A stretch of 64,000 nt of DNA from Burkholderiales bacterium LSUCC0115 (GTDB lineage: Bacteria; Pseudomonadota; Gammaproteobacteria; Burkholderiales; Burkholderiaceae_A): assembly GCA_009646425.1 (NCBI GenBank), contig WJBW01000001.1:629436-693435 (forward strand), read 5' to 3'. Positions 8,378 through 16,816 of this stretch are shown here, piece after piece. The translations under genes were made by a program, and so were the position numbers. Every line of letters starts with the position of its first letter. The stretch's first letter is position 1. Under the pieces are notes generated by a model. The model ran no database searches. It worked only from the letters and a program-made list of their open reading frames with translations, and had not been told where the DNA came from.

Positions 8378-9608
8378 GGACTATTGGTATCTTGATTACG
8401 TGCTTTGTCTGTACACCCGGAATCACCCTTGGTTGCATGTAATCTCTACCGAGACAATATGCACATGAGTCGAGGTGGGGTCGTCCGAAATACCATGACT
8501 TGAACGAAGACCGAAGCGAGGCTGAGTCTTGGAAATCTTCGAGATCAAGGTACTCTGCCTGTGAAACATCAAATGCATCTAGGTTTATCGCGTTTGCTGA
8601 AAAGGGGCAATGGTAGATACGACCGTGCAGAATTGTGAGAGCATCGTTCACGCAGCAAGCATCAAACATCTGTGACAGTTCGTTCGGATTTAGATTGTTC
8701 TTAACGATCCTCGCCGAATCGGTCCAGTTCTGGGGCTTGTGTGCGAAAAATTTTATTTTCTCAGCCTCCAATGTTTCACAGACACGCTTTAAATTCCGAG
8801 AATGCTCATCGTAGTCTGTAATCTCGACTACGATCTTAGGGTCCCGAAGGGCTTCAAGGACATCCTGTCGGGGTACTATCGTACCGTTTGTATATACAGT
8901 AACGTGGCCTACCTTTGGGTTTAAACCCAGATAATTTAATACACTAGCCAAATCGCGTACCAAAAAGGGCTCTCCGCCTATAACACGCGCGTCCGCGAGA
9001 TGATCAATGGCGCCCACGAACGTGTCCAAGTTCTTCAGAAGTTGCCCAATATCTGAATCAACTGGCTTCTGGTAGTACTGCATCAAATTCGAACAGTCCA
9101 CACATTTCATAGTGCACTTTTCTGTTACCTGAACGTCTAATGCGTTCACGTAAACTTCACCTTGAAAACCCTGTACCTGGAGTAGTTTGCTCTTGTGTGT
9201 ATGCGATCTTCTCTGAACCTCCTCGAAAGACATTAGCCCCACGAACTCTTCCGGGTGAGCCTCCTCGAGAATACGGACCATAGAGCTTACAATTACACCT
9301 GGCTCATTTAGAACAGGGCCCTTCATGATAGTGCGAAAATAATTGCTTGTTATAATAACCAAAGTGCCAGAATCCACCATCGAGGTATCAGAACTTGAAT
9401 ATATCGGATATCCCTCGAAGGTCTTACCGGTTCGCGAATCGTCATCATCAAAAAAACCGTCAATCTTCAAGTCTTTAGCACTAAGCGTTGCTAGTGCTAT
9501 CCTCGCGTAGCTACTAACCGCGTCACCCGCTCCGTAAAGATACAGTTTCGCACCATTCTTTCGGTGCTGCCTTATTTGTTCAATTGTGAGGGAGCTAATA
9601 CTAATCAT
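8367..9608 (-). CDS. Radical SAM protein with N-terminal Rossmann domain and SPASM-like C-terminus
   Basis: About 413 residues. Residues 20-110 form a Rossmann-like domain (LYLYGAGDAVSSYA). The radical SAM core follows with CTMKCVDC (C165, C169, C172 from this start) binding the 4Fe-4S cluster, then VIGGEPFL and YTNGT. A C-terminal group of Cys residues (DACCVNDA, IYHCPF, SCAYCLG) resembles a SPASM/twitch auxiliary cluster. Such enzymes occur in surface-glycan and peptide-modification loci. I use the ATG at 9608, which overlaps the preceding stop by 8 bases; an upstream start at 9644 would overlap by 44. Predicted to do radical chemistry on a sugar or glycan-linked group. Substrate unknown. 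Confidence 0.8.
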   Translation of the reverse strand: MISISSLTIEQIRQHRKNGAKLYLYGAGDAVSSYARIALATLSAKDLKIDGFFDDDDSRTGKTFEGYPIYSSSDTSMVDSGTLVIITSNYFRTIMKGPVLNEPGVIVSSMVRILEEAHPEEFVGLMSFEEVQRRSHTHKSKLLQVQGFQGEVYVNALDVQVTEKCTMKCVDCSNLMQYYQKPVDSDIGQLLKNLDTFVGAIDHLADARVIGGEPFLVRDLASVLNYLGLNPKVGHVTVYTNGTIVPRQDVLEALRDPKIVVEITDYDEHSRNLKRVCETLEAEKIKFFAHKPQNWTDSARIVKNNLNPNELSQMFDACCVNDALTILHGRIYHCPFSANAINLDAFDVSQAEYLDLEDFQDSASLRSSFKSWYFGRPHLDSCAYCLGRDYMQPRVIPGVQTKHVIKIPIVREQ

Positions 9609-10629
9609 TTGGATAGTCGGCCTTGTATAAATTTGAGACGTCAAAGTGATAGGAAATCAGTTCTTTTAAGTCAATTATGGTTGTTCGCTTAGAGGACCGT
9701 CCAAATATACTTTCACACTTTTCTGAAATCCAAACAGGGGAGGCCCCGCGGACATATCCAAGCTGCAATTCCGCTAATTCAAAGCGGGGGAAAAAGGTAT
9801 CAGACCGATCTGTGCTCTTCAAACTCCCAAAGTTTCCTCTCAGCGTAGAAAAGACAACCACAAAGTCGGAGTCGCGTATCTGATTGTCTAGATATTCAAA
9901 TTCCGCCAAATTGAACTCCCTCATAACACGCGTTTTAAGGGAGGTACCTTTTTGCGCCTCCATTCGTAGGTAGCCCAGGCTTACCAAAACTCCCACTGCA
10001 TTTATTAGAGAGCCGCTCCAATGATAGAAAAAATCTTGAAATATCACGACCGAATCAGTCATTAGACACGGGAAGAAGTTCTTTAGTATTGGTCGAAAGT
10101 CCTCGTAAGACTTCGGAGCATCGATATGTAATAAATGAATTGGCTGGTTGGGCGGTGTCGCGCTTCTCAGTAGAGTCTGGTGTAAGGATACCTGTGTTCC
10201 CGACAAGTAAAAATCCGTGATTTTCCTGAAGTCAACAAACTCTTCTTCGTGAACCAACAGTTCAGCTTTGTCGATATTTTTGACCATATCTAATAGGGGG
10301 TTAATGAACCAACCCCGCTTCGAAGCCTTGAATGCGTCATATCCAATAACCTCAATGGTTTCGTCTTGGTTTGCCGCATTCCTGTAACGCTCAACGGCCT
10401 TTGCCATTAAGAACGTGCTTAATCCAAAGAATACTCCCAGATCTACTATGCAGCCTTTAGAAACAGTTTGATGTTTGATATATGCGACACAGGCTTCGGT
10501 TACCAGTTGAATCCGCTCGGAGACCTCGAGCATTCCTGGAGGAGTGCCAGTTAAACTGACAATCTCCTTTACATCTTTGACCTCGAACAAGTTGATCTTA
10601 TCTTGATTCAATGCAATTTTTCCGATCAA
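9601..10629 (-). CDS. Class I SAM-methyltransferase-like protein
   Basis: 342 residues. The SAM loop is IVDLGVFFGLSTFLMAKA; later LLHIDAPKSYEDFRPILKNFF and SVVIFQDFF match the Methyltransf_24/MDMPI-like catalytic region. The C-terminal 100 residues are not recognised. The best start is uncertain: TTG at 10629 overlaps the Nudix gene by 32 bases and has no clear ribosome-binding site, and a TTG at 10611 is the alternative. It sits in the minus-strand glycan run, between Nudix and radical SAM genes, and may methylate a sugar or lipid-linked intermediate. Confidence 0.65.
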   Translation of the reverse strand: MIGKIALNQDKINLFEVKDVKEIVSLTGTPPGMLEVSERIQLVTEACVAYIKHQTVSKGCIVDLGVFFGLSTFLMAKAVERYRNAANQDETIEVIGYDAFKASKRGWFINPLLDMVKNIDKAELLVHEEEFVDFRKITDFYLSGTQVSLHQTLLRSATPPNQPIHLLHIDAPKSYEDFRPILKNFFPCLMTDSVVIFQDFFYHWSGSLINAVGVLVSLGYLRMEAQKGTSLKTRVMREFNLAEFEYLDNQIRDSDFVVVFSTLRGNFGSLKSTDRSDTFFPRFELAELQLGYVRGASPVWISEKCESIFGRSSKRTTIIDLKELISYHFDVSNLYKADYPND

Positions 10630-11065
10630 GTATAGTCATAAAGTATAAACTTACGAACAAATAATCATAGGGAACTACCTTTAAATTACTCGCAAGTTGC
10701 GCCCGGGTAAAAAACTCATAACACACCCCCTCTGACTGGACAATAGTCATATTAGAGTCGAAAGTAGCCCAATAGGCGGTTACTGTGTGTATCGATGGAC
10801 TTATTATGTCGGTGTGTTCAGTTATCCGGGACAATAAGTTCATGTACCTTGGCTCTATTGACAGCTCCTCCCTCAGCTCCCGTCTTGCACACTCAATTTC
10901 CGATTCGTTCTCCTCTTGGTTTCCACCGGGTAGCCCCCAGTAACCAGGAAATAGGATGTTCGGATGAGGATCTCGCTTAATTAGGCAAATCCTACTTAGT
11001 TCGTCCGACAAAACAATCGAACTCGATTTTCTTCTATAACTGGTTTCATTTAACAGCAAATGCAT
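10598..11065 (-). CDS. Nudix hydrolase
   Basis: 155 residues with a complete Nudix box: GNQEENESEIECARRELREE fits GX5EX7REUXEEXGU, preceded by PGYWGLPGG. Nudix proteins cleave nucleoside diphosphates linked to another group, and in glycan loci they often act on NDP-sugars (GDP-mannose mannosyl hydrolase type). It overlaps its upstream neighbour by 20 bases and its downstream neighbour by 32, so it is part of the operon. Substrate cannot be predicted from the box alone. Confidence 0.85.
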   Translation of the reverse strand: MHLLLNETSYRRKSSSIVLSDELSRICLIKRDPHPNILFPGYWGLPGGNQEENESEIECARRELREELSIEPRYMNLLSRITEHTDIISPSIHTVTAYWATFDSNMTIVQSEGVCYEFFTRAQLASNLKVVPYDYLFVSLYFMTILDRKNCIESR

Positions 11066-11681
11066 GCCCTTCGAAAGTCACTACGGGCCATATTCCGTTT
11101 GCCTCAAGATAATCTCTCTCATCGTTATTTTCCGTACGTGCCCATCCTGGCATTGCCAGGATTCCAGACTTCACCTTAACAAATAGATCTGCGGCAAAGC
11201 GTGTGTGGGTCATCTTGTCTGCAGACCCTATGACAAAGCTCATATTTTTCTCGATGTCATCTTTGTTTGGAAACACTCCTGGCCCTTGCAATATATGGGT
11301 CACAAAGTCATCGTACAAGTCCTTCAAAACTCGTAACTTAAATATTATTTCTGAAAACCCACGGGGTGCGTATATAAAAGTACTATCTCTTTGAGACTGT
11401 TTTAAAAACAACCAAAAATAAAATGCAGAATAGGTTTGTGAGTTGTCTGCGAGCACGATATTTACACCGTCGGTTTTTATAAGCTTCGCATAGTTTTCAA
11501 ACTGCGCCAGATAGGTTCGGTCTCGATAACTCATCTTGGTATTTGAGGCCAATAGTAACTGATGAACCGTCGATATTTGGGTGAGATGGTAATCCTTCAC
11601 ATCTAGGAGCAAAAAGGTTTCGTCAGCTATTGCGCCCTTGTGCTTCGGTAATAATTCCTTAACTTTGTTGTAGAGAGTCAT
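11046..11681 (-). CDS. Protein of unknown function
   Basis: 211 residues, not recognised, soluble-looking. VNIVLADNSQTYSAFYFWLFL and MSFVIGSADKMTHTRFAADLFVKVK are the most structured parts; the latter might be an alpha/beta enzyme core, but I see no catalytic signature. It is flanked by the TPR/GT9-like gene (4-base overlap) and the Nudix gene (20-base overlap), so it should share their pathway. AT-rich like its neighbours. Confidence 0.5.
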   Translation of the reverse strand: MTLYNKVKELLPKHKGAIADETFLLLDVKDYHLTQISTVHQLLLASNTKMSYRDRTYLAQFENYAKLIKTDGVNIVLADNSQTYSAFYFWLFLKQSQRDSTFIYAPRGFSEIIFKLRVLKDLYDDFVTHILQGPGVFPNKDDIEKNMSFVIGSADKMTHTRFAADLFVKVKSGILAMPGWARTENNDERDYLEANGIWPVVTFEGHAFAVK

Positions 11682-13285
11682 GATGCTATCTTCTTAATAA
11701 CCCGCTTGACGTAGGTTTCATCGTCCTCGGACTCAGTCTGTTTATAGGTCCAAGTGTCCTTGTATGCGATACTCGGCCCTTCTTCTAGGCCCCAAATGAA
11801 CGGACCCATGTTACTTTTCAGTAAAACGTGGGTGGGTATTCCGGAGGCAGCGGCAAAATGTACAGCCGCCGTAGATACGCTCACGACATAGTCGCAGGTA
11901 CATATAAGGGCGTGCCAACTATCGATGTCCTTTTTGAAATCAACACCAGAAGTAAACATAACGGGGAGCTTATTTTGGATGGCGTAATTTTTTTCTCTTG
12001 AAACATCTCCATATTGCAGTGAGAGCGCGACGGCTCCGGTCTGTGTTACAGCATTTGCAATTAATTCAAAAGAAAGTGACTTTGTACGCTTTTGACGATC
12101 CCAATATCCGCCTGTCCAAGAGATTCCGACTATTGTTTTCCTATTGAATTTCTCTCGGATTTTTTCTCCGTATCGATCAACCTTCGCCTCGTTCGGTCTC
12201 AAGTAGATTCGCCGTCCAGATTTAAAGTCTTCGTCACTTCGTCGAAAGGTCTTCATCAGAGACGCTATCGGAAGAACCCCATTAACCCTCTTGTTCATCG
12301 TGGAAAGCCCACGAGCCATTCCGTACGTTATTACATCGATTTCAGGGAATGAACGAGCAAATACTGGCTGGGTACGGTCCTCCGAAACTAGAACTAGCTT
12401 TTTGGGGTACTTTGCAATTACCTTATCCAAGGGACCAAGAAATAGTACTTGATCCCCAAGTCCTTGTTCACAGGCCAATAGCGTAAATTTATCTGGGTCT
12501 ATATCATCAATGCTTGTTATCCGCTTGAAGTCCCTTAATTGCTGGGGAAGAGGCCGCCCCACTCGGCCGATCTGGGGCAGTAGACCATTCTCGTATAACT
12601 CCCAACCTTTGTCCCAATTTCTTAGCCTGAGTTCAGTGAAGGACCAGTTCCATGCCAGAGAAACCTTTTTTCCCTCCGAAAGGTCGGTCTTACTGGATAG
12701 CTCATTGAAGAGCTCGGAGGATCTTTTGGGGTCAATCTCGGAGTTTATGTCTGCGAGTGACCGTGTGAGAGTCTCGCTTGTCATACCCCCGTCAATTGCC
12801 TTCTGCAAAAGTTGTATCGCCTCCTTAGGCTTTAAATTTGCACGCAAGACGTTTGCAAGTGAAATGATGATCCTATCCGAGGGGCTCTTTGATTCCTCGT
12901 AATATTGCCTGATGATCGATTCTGCTTCCGCGATCTCATCTGCTTCGCTAAGGCACTGGGCATAGTTAAGTACAAAGGTCTCGTTGTGAGGCTGTGCCTT
13001 ATAGCATGCCTCACATGGCTTTCGGGCTCTCCGGTAGTCTCCTTTAGCGAGATAAAGTGATGCTAGGTTTTGAACCGCGATCATCGAGTGTGGGTTTTTG
13101 GCGATCGCATTAGCAAAGTAGACCTCTGCCTCTGCGTGGTCGTTCTTCTTTAGCGCCAGCGCGCCTTTAACGCTGAGCACCACATCTTCTGGTGCCTTTA
13201 GTTTCGCTATGCATCTCTCAGCCTCTGCAAACATCTTTTTGTTTATGAGGCCTTCAATTTCCTTTAGCTTGGTCGCATCTTGCAC
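11678..13285 (-). CDS. TPR protein with GT9-like glycosyltransferase C-terminus
   Basis: About 535 residues. The first 250 are TPR helices (KKNDHAEAEVYFANAIAKNP, NLASLYLAKGDYRRARKP). The rest resembles the GT-B/heptosyltransferase-type domain fused to TPRs in many bacteria: ACEQGLGDQVLF, then VGISWTGGYW, then CDYVVSVSTAAVHFAAASGIPTHVLL (GT9-like donor region). The frame stays open to a GTG at 13327 inside the S-layer terminator, which cannot be the real start. The GTG at 13285 or ATG at 13234 is more likely. It lies directly downstream of the S-layer gene, so it may glycosylate that protein or serve LPS; both are inference. Confidence 0.7.
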   Translation of the reverse strand: MQDATKLKEIEGLINKKMFAEAERCIAKLKAPEDVVLSVKGALALKKNDHAEAEVYFANAIAKNPHSMIAVQNLASLYLAKGDYRRARKPCEACYKAQPHNETFVLNYAQCLSEADEIAEAESIIRQYYEESKSPSDRIIISLANVLRANLKPKEAIQLLQKAIDGGMTSETLTRSLADINSEIDPKRSSELFNELSSKTDLSEGKKVSLAWNWSFTELRLRNWDKGWELYENGLLPQIGRVGRPLPQQLRDFKRITSIDDIDPDKFTLLACEQGLGDQVLFLGPLDKVIAKYPKKLVLVSEDRTQPVFARSFPEIDVITYGMARGLSTMNKRVNGVLPIASLMKTFRRSDEDFKSGRRIYLRPNEAKVDRYGEKIREKFNRKTIVGISWTGGYWDRQKRTKSLSFELIANAVTQTGAVALSLQYGDVSREKNYAIQNKLPVMFTSGVDFKKDIDSWHALICTCDYVVSVSTAAVHFAAASGIPTHVLLKSNMGPFIWGLEEGPSIAYKDTWTYKQTESEDDETYVKRVIKKIAS

Positions 13286-13298
13286 AGTTTGTCGCCCG

Positions 13299-13334
13299 AA
13301 AAAAAAAGAGGTGGGGAAAATCCCCACCCCTCTT
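13299..13334 (-). terminator. Rho-independent terminator after S-layer gene
   Basis: On the minus strand, an AAGAGG/CCTCTT plus TGGGGA/TCCCCA stem (two-base bulge, three- or four-base loop) is followed by a run of nine T. It lies 53 bases past the S-layer stop codon and before the TPR gene. A textbook intrinsic terminator, it should strongly reduce readthrough into the glycan run. Some leakage could still couple the two. Confidence 0.9.
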
Positions 13335-13386
13335 AGGTTACAGATCTAGGAGTCTAAGCTAACGCTTAAGCACCTAATACTTCGAC

Positions 13387-16300
13387 TTATTCAAACTGGA
13401 ACTTGTCCGCGAATGAAGAGGTGTAGGTCGAAATATTAACACCGTAAAGTATTGCTAGGTCATTGGTGTTCGCCGCAGAAATCAAACCCACAGCGGAGAA
13501 CAGTGCCCCAACGCCAGCAGCCGTCGTGTTGACCAACGTTACATGTGTGTCACCATTTTGGTCGGCCCAGGCGACAATCACATCAAGGCCAGCCGTCACG
13601 GCTGTACCAACAGCCAGCGTCATAGGACCGGCACTACTGATAGCCGACAACATGTCCGTTACGCTGTCATAAGTCCCACTACGGAGAATCACGATCTGCG
13701 TTCCGCCCGAGAGAACTCCCGGCGTTGTGACGGATGCGTTATCCCCGCTTACGAGAACAACCCCCGTAGCCGCCCCGCCGTCCTGAAGCGCTGCAACAGC
13801 AGTAGCAGCACTAGCTAGGAGGCCAATATCAAATCCGGCAGTAGTGAACACCAGCTGATCGGTAGCGGATGCGAGGTCGAAGTTGTAGATAGACACAGTT
13901 TCTGTGGAGGTGGTCGTGAAGACAACCTTGTCAACGCCAGAACCACTCGCCATGTAAACCGTATCACCACCTTCACCGACATAGACCTTGTCAGTACCAC
14001 TAGCGGCCAGGTTTACCGTTACGGCGGCCACTGCGGAGCTTAAGTCAATCGTTACAGAACCCCCGTGCCCAGTGGTGTCGACGTTTCCGACATTATTGGC
14101 ACTACCAACGTCCACTGAAACTGCACCGGAGCCTGCGACAGTGACTGTCCCAACATCACCAGCCGTATTGGTAAAGACCGTACCGGAACCAGTGATATTG
14201 ACATTTCCGATTCCTCCCGTCGTCGAGCTAACTGTAAGAGTCGCGGATCCGCCGGAGATATCGATGTTGCCCATACCAGACGTGGTATCGAGAAGGATGG
14301 TCTTAACGCCTGAACCGGTCAGGGTGATATCACCTACTATGCCAGCGGAACCGTCCGTAATGTAGGCACTACCTGCTGCCGCAGCGTCGATAGTAATGTC
14401 ACCAATGACGTCGGCATCCAGCTTCCAAACCTTGAACAGGCCTGTTGTACCGACATTCACGGTTATATCAGACACCGATCCCGATGCACCCGCAGCGATA
14501 GAACTGATGTAAACCGATGCCGAAGCTCCGATAGTGGTCTCACTTAGCGTGAAAGTACCAGCGGATCCCGTGAAGTTCAAACCTTCATCGTTTGCACCGT
14601 AAGCGCCGTTGTCACCGACATTCAGATTCAAGGTGAAAGCGTTCATGCCGGATCCCTTGTCCTGCAGGAATGCACCACCCACAACGCTACCAGAACCGGT
14701 TACGTTGATATTTACAGTAGTTTCACCTGTAGCCAACTCAATGACATCGGCAGCAGAACCCAGTCGGAGAGCGGTTTCACCAAGGCCGGCGTTGGTCAAC
14801 GTGAGGGTCGACAAGGCCGATCCGCCAGTTACCGCGCCACCGATGGAAGCCGTACCCGAGCCAGACTGGGTAACCGAGACAGTGGTAGCACCACCCAGAT
14901 TAAACGCAGCAGCATTACCGAGAGTCAACGAGCCGCTAGCCAAAGAAATGTCGACGGTCCGTACATCGCTGTCCAGAGTAATCGCTGACATTGTCACGTC
15001 TCCGGATGCTGACTCAACAGACAGAGCCACCGAGACTGCATCGGTAATCGACAGGGAAGACACCAGCGAAATGTCACCACTTACACCATTAAATTGAACA
15101 ACCGAGGCGGCACCCGAAGCATAATCCAACTGGACTTCGCCAAGGCTAGCATTTCCAGTGAACTTGACGGTGGTTCCGTCTGCGATGTTGTCACGGAGAT
15201 TTAGATCCACCGAGGCGGTAGCGTCGGCGAACGTGATGGTTGAGAAGCTAGCCCCAGACATCGACATAGTCACTGAGTTTCCAGTGGCGTTAAAGACGGC
15301 GCTCTCAACATTGGCTATACCCGCGACCGAGACCGACCCGGCGATTGCCGCACGGAGGGTATCAGTGCCGTCCCCACCATCCACAGAATCGAGACCGTTA
15401 AACGTAGTTCCGAACCGCAGAACATCGTTACCCGCACCGGTGGACACATCTACGTTGGAAGCGGCAGAGAAGGTGATATCCAAATTACCATCGAACGCTG
15501 TGGCGTCAATTCCAGAAACCGCATCAACTTTCAAGACGCTGCTGCCGGCACCACTGATCGTGATATCCGTTCCAGATCCTTCAAGACGCAATGCGTTATC
15601 ACCGCCGAGATCAAGCATTACAATACCGGCGCTTCCGGTGTTGATCGTCGAAATGTTGGTGGAGGTTTGGTAGTAGGTTCCGCTCGCCGCAGCATATGCG
15701 GTGGAACTTGCGTTCGACTCAAGATACGTAACATTGATTGTGCCGTATTTTTCGAGTTTAAACTCAGTGTCGAGGTCAGCGTTGGTGATGGTCAAAGTGT
15801 TGTTCGATGTCGAATCACCATTCACGACGACTTGGTTAGTACCTGACCAGCTGAGTGTGTCAAATGACTGGGCCGAGAGCAAACGGATCGATACGGTCTC
15901 AATCGAATCCAGTTGGACGGTTGCCGCAGCACCCTGAGCAGTGATCGTCAAACTATCGTTACCGAGCCCACCGTTGGCGATATCTCCGGAATCAAGAGTT
16001 TGTCCAGTGTTGCTTGTTGTGGCCGTAAATGCATCGTTACCGCCTGTACCCGTCTTTGTCTCACCTACGGTGGTTGAGAACTGAAGGGTGCTAGCGATAG
16101 CAGATGTTTCGTCGGCGGCCTGAAGCGTATTGATGTCGGTCGACGTGTTATCGGAGTTGGTCGAATAGGCTTCGGCCATGGCTATTGAAGAGTTAAATGC
16201 TTCTGCGGCCGAACCGAAAGTGGCGTCCCCGGTCAGGTTTGCCAATCCATTCATGGCATCTTTGATCACGACACCGCGGTTAGCAGCAGTCGTTGCGTTA

Positions 16301-16560
16301 AATTGGCTAGTCAGATAGTCAACGCCAGCAGTGTAGGCGGTACCCGTCAGGCCCAGATTGGTACAAACGGTAGCAGCCAGCTCGGCATTGGTCTGCGAGG
16401 AGTAGGCAGAGGCCAAGGCATTGACCGTCGCGTCAAGACCATTCACTGACTTGTATGACAGGAAGTTGGAGAGGTATGTGTAACCAGGAGCCGCGTCGTA
16501 CAGGGCCTTGACTACACGGCAGATAACGGTGGTATCCGTTGCCAACAGTGCGATAGACAT
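13387..16560 (-). CDS. RTX/S-layer-like secreted surface protein
   Basis: 1057 residues, rich in Gly, Ala, Ser, Thr, Val and Asp and poor in Cys, made of beta-strand repeats in the manner of Caulobacter RsaA. The N-terminal 150 residues are helical (resembling RsaA's LPS-anchoring region). RTX-type Ca-binding turns appear at GGNDAF (173-178), GGLGNDSL (197-204), GAGNDVLRF (375-383), GGDGTDTL (395-402) and GEGGDTVY (about 861). There is no signal peptide. The C-terminus is a short hydrophobic/acidic tail ending FADKFQFE, consistent with type I secretion; no type I secretion genes are in the window. It has its own CRP-type promoter, a long leader with a hairpin, and a strong terminator, as expected for an abundant monocistronic surface protein. 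Confidence 0.78.
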   Translation of the reverse strand: MSIALLATDTTVICRVVKALYDAAPGYTYLSNFLSYKSVNGLDATVNALASAYSSQTNAELAATVCTNLGLTGTAYTAGVDYLTSQFNATTAANRGVVIKDAMNGLANLTGDATFGSAAEAFNSSIAMAEAYSTNSDNTSTDINTLQAADETSAIASTLQFSTTVGETKTGTGGNDAFTATTSNTGQTLDSGDIANGGLGNDSLTITAQGAAATVQLDSIETVSIRLLSAQSFDTLSWSGTNQVVVNGDSTSNNTLTITNADLDTEFKLEKYGTINVTYLESNASSTAYAAASGTYYQTSTNISTINTGSAGIVMLDLGGDNALRLEGSGTDITISGAGSSVLKVDAVSGIDATAFDGNLDITFSAASNVDVSTGAGNDVLRFGTTFNGLDSVDGGDGTDTLRAAIAGSVSVAGIANVESAVFNATGNSVTMSMSGASFSTITFADATASVDLNLRDNIADGTTVKFTGNASLGEVQLDYASGAASVVQFNGVSGDISLVSSLSITDAVSVALSVESASGDVTMSAITLDSDVRTVDISLASGSLTLGNAAAFNLGGATTVSVTQSGSGTASIGGAVTGGSALSTLTLTNAGLGETALRLGSAADVIELATGETTVNINVTGSGSVVGGAFLQDKGSGMNAFTLNLNVGDNGAYGANDEGLNFTGSAGTFTLSETTIGASASVYISSIAAGASGSVSDITVNVGTTGLFKVWKLDADVIGDITIDAAAAGSAYITDGSAGIVGDITLTGSGVKTILLDTTSGMGNIDISGGSATLTVSSTTGGIGNVNITGSGTVFTNTAGDVGTVTVAGSGAVSVDVGSANNVGNVDTTGHGGSVTIDLSSAVAAVTVNLAASGTDKVYVGEGGDTVYMASGSGVDKVVFTTTSTETVSIYNFDLASATDQLVFTTAGFDIGLLASAATAVAALQDGGAATGVVLVSGDNASVTTPGVLSGGTQIVILRSGTYDSVTDMLSAISSAGPMTLAVGTAVTAGLDVIVAWADQNGDTHVTLVNTTAAGVGALFSAVGLISAANTNDLAILYGVNISTYTSSFADKFQFE

Positions 16561-16620
16561 AGATATCTAACCTTTCTAGTGTGTTTAAACAAATACAAGG
16601 AACTACGTTTCTAATTCCTC

Positions 16621-16664
16621 GTACTCGGCCAAACGATCTGCGCAGATCTCGCTTGGCCGAGTAC
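16621..16664 (-). promoter_or_regulatory. Nested inverted repeat in S-layer 5' leader
   Basis: Perfect 12-base arms GTACTCGGCCAA (16621-16632) and TTGGCCGAGTAC (16653-16664) enclose a second perfect 14-base palindrome, GATCTGCGCAGATC. The predicted RNA hairpin lies about 60 bases before the S-layer ATG and downstream of the predicted transcription start near 16694. It could stabilise the mRNA 5' end or act as an operator. It has no T-run, so it is not a simple terminator. Confidence 0.75.
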
Positions 16665-16700
16665 AAGGCACTCTCCCCCGGTTGAGGGGAAGATGAGCGA

Positions 16701-16744
16701 AGTATAGAGAATCTGGGGGGGCGCCTCCTGTGACAATTGTCACA
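16701..16744 (-). promoter_or_regulatory. CRP-type site and -10 element of S-layer promoter
   Basis: TGTGACAATTGTCACA (16729-16744) is a perfect 16-base palindrome matching the CRP consensus TGTGA-N6-TCACA. On the minus strand a TATACT hexamer (16706-16701) follows after 22 bases, with no good -35. With a start 6-7 bases further (about 16694) the site centres near -42, the class II activator position. The gene with this leader is the S-layer protein. An FNR-type regulator would prefer TTGAT half-sites, so a cAMP receptor protein is the better match. Confidence 0.75.
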
Positions 16745-16816
16745 AACCGGCTAACTAAATTCGGAGGCAGGCATAAAGCAGACAAACTCGCCGCGGAAGA
16801 CCCCGCCACACGGACC

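Noticed and set aside
13286..13327. GTG at 13327 as the start of the TPR/GT9-like gene
   Set aside because: It would begin inside the S-layer terminator and translate its T-run as poly-Phe; a later start is far more plausible.
13988..15937. Several long plus-strand frames within the S-layer gene, Pro/Thr/Val-rich
   Set aside because: They mirror the repetitive codon pattern of the S-layer coding strand and lack start signals and motifs.
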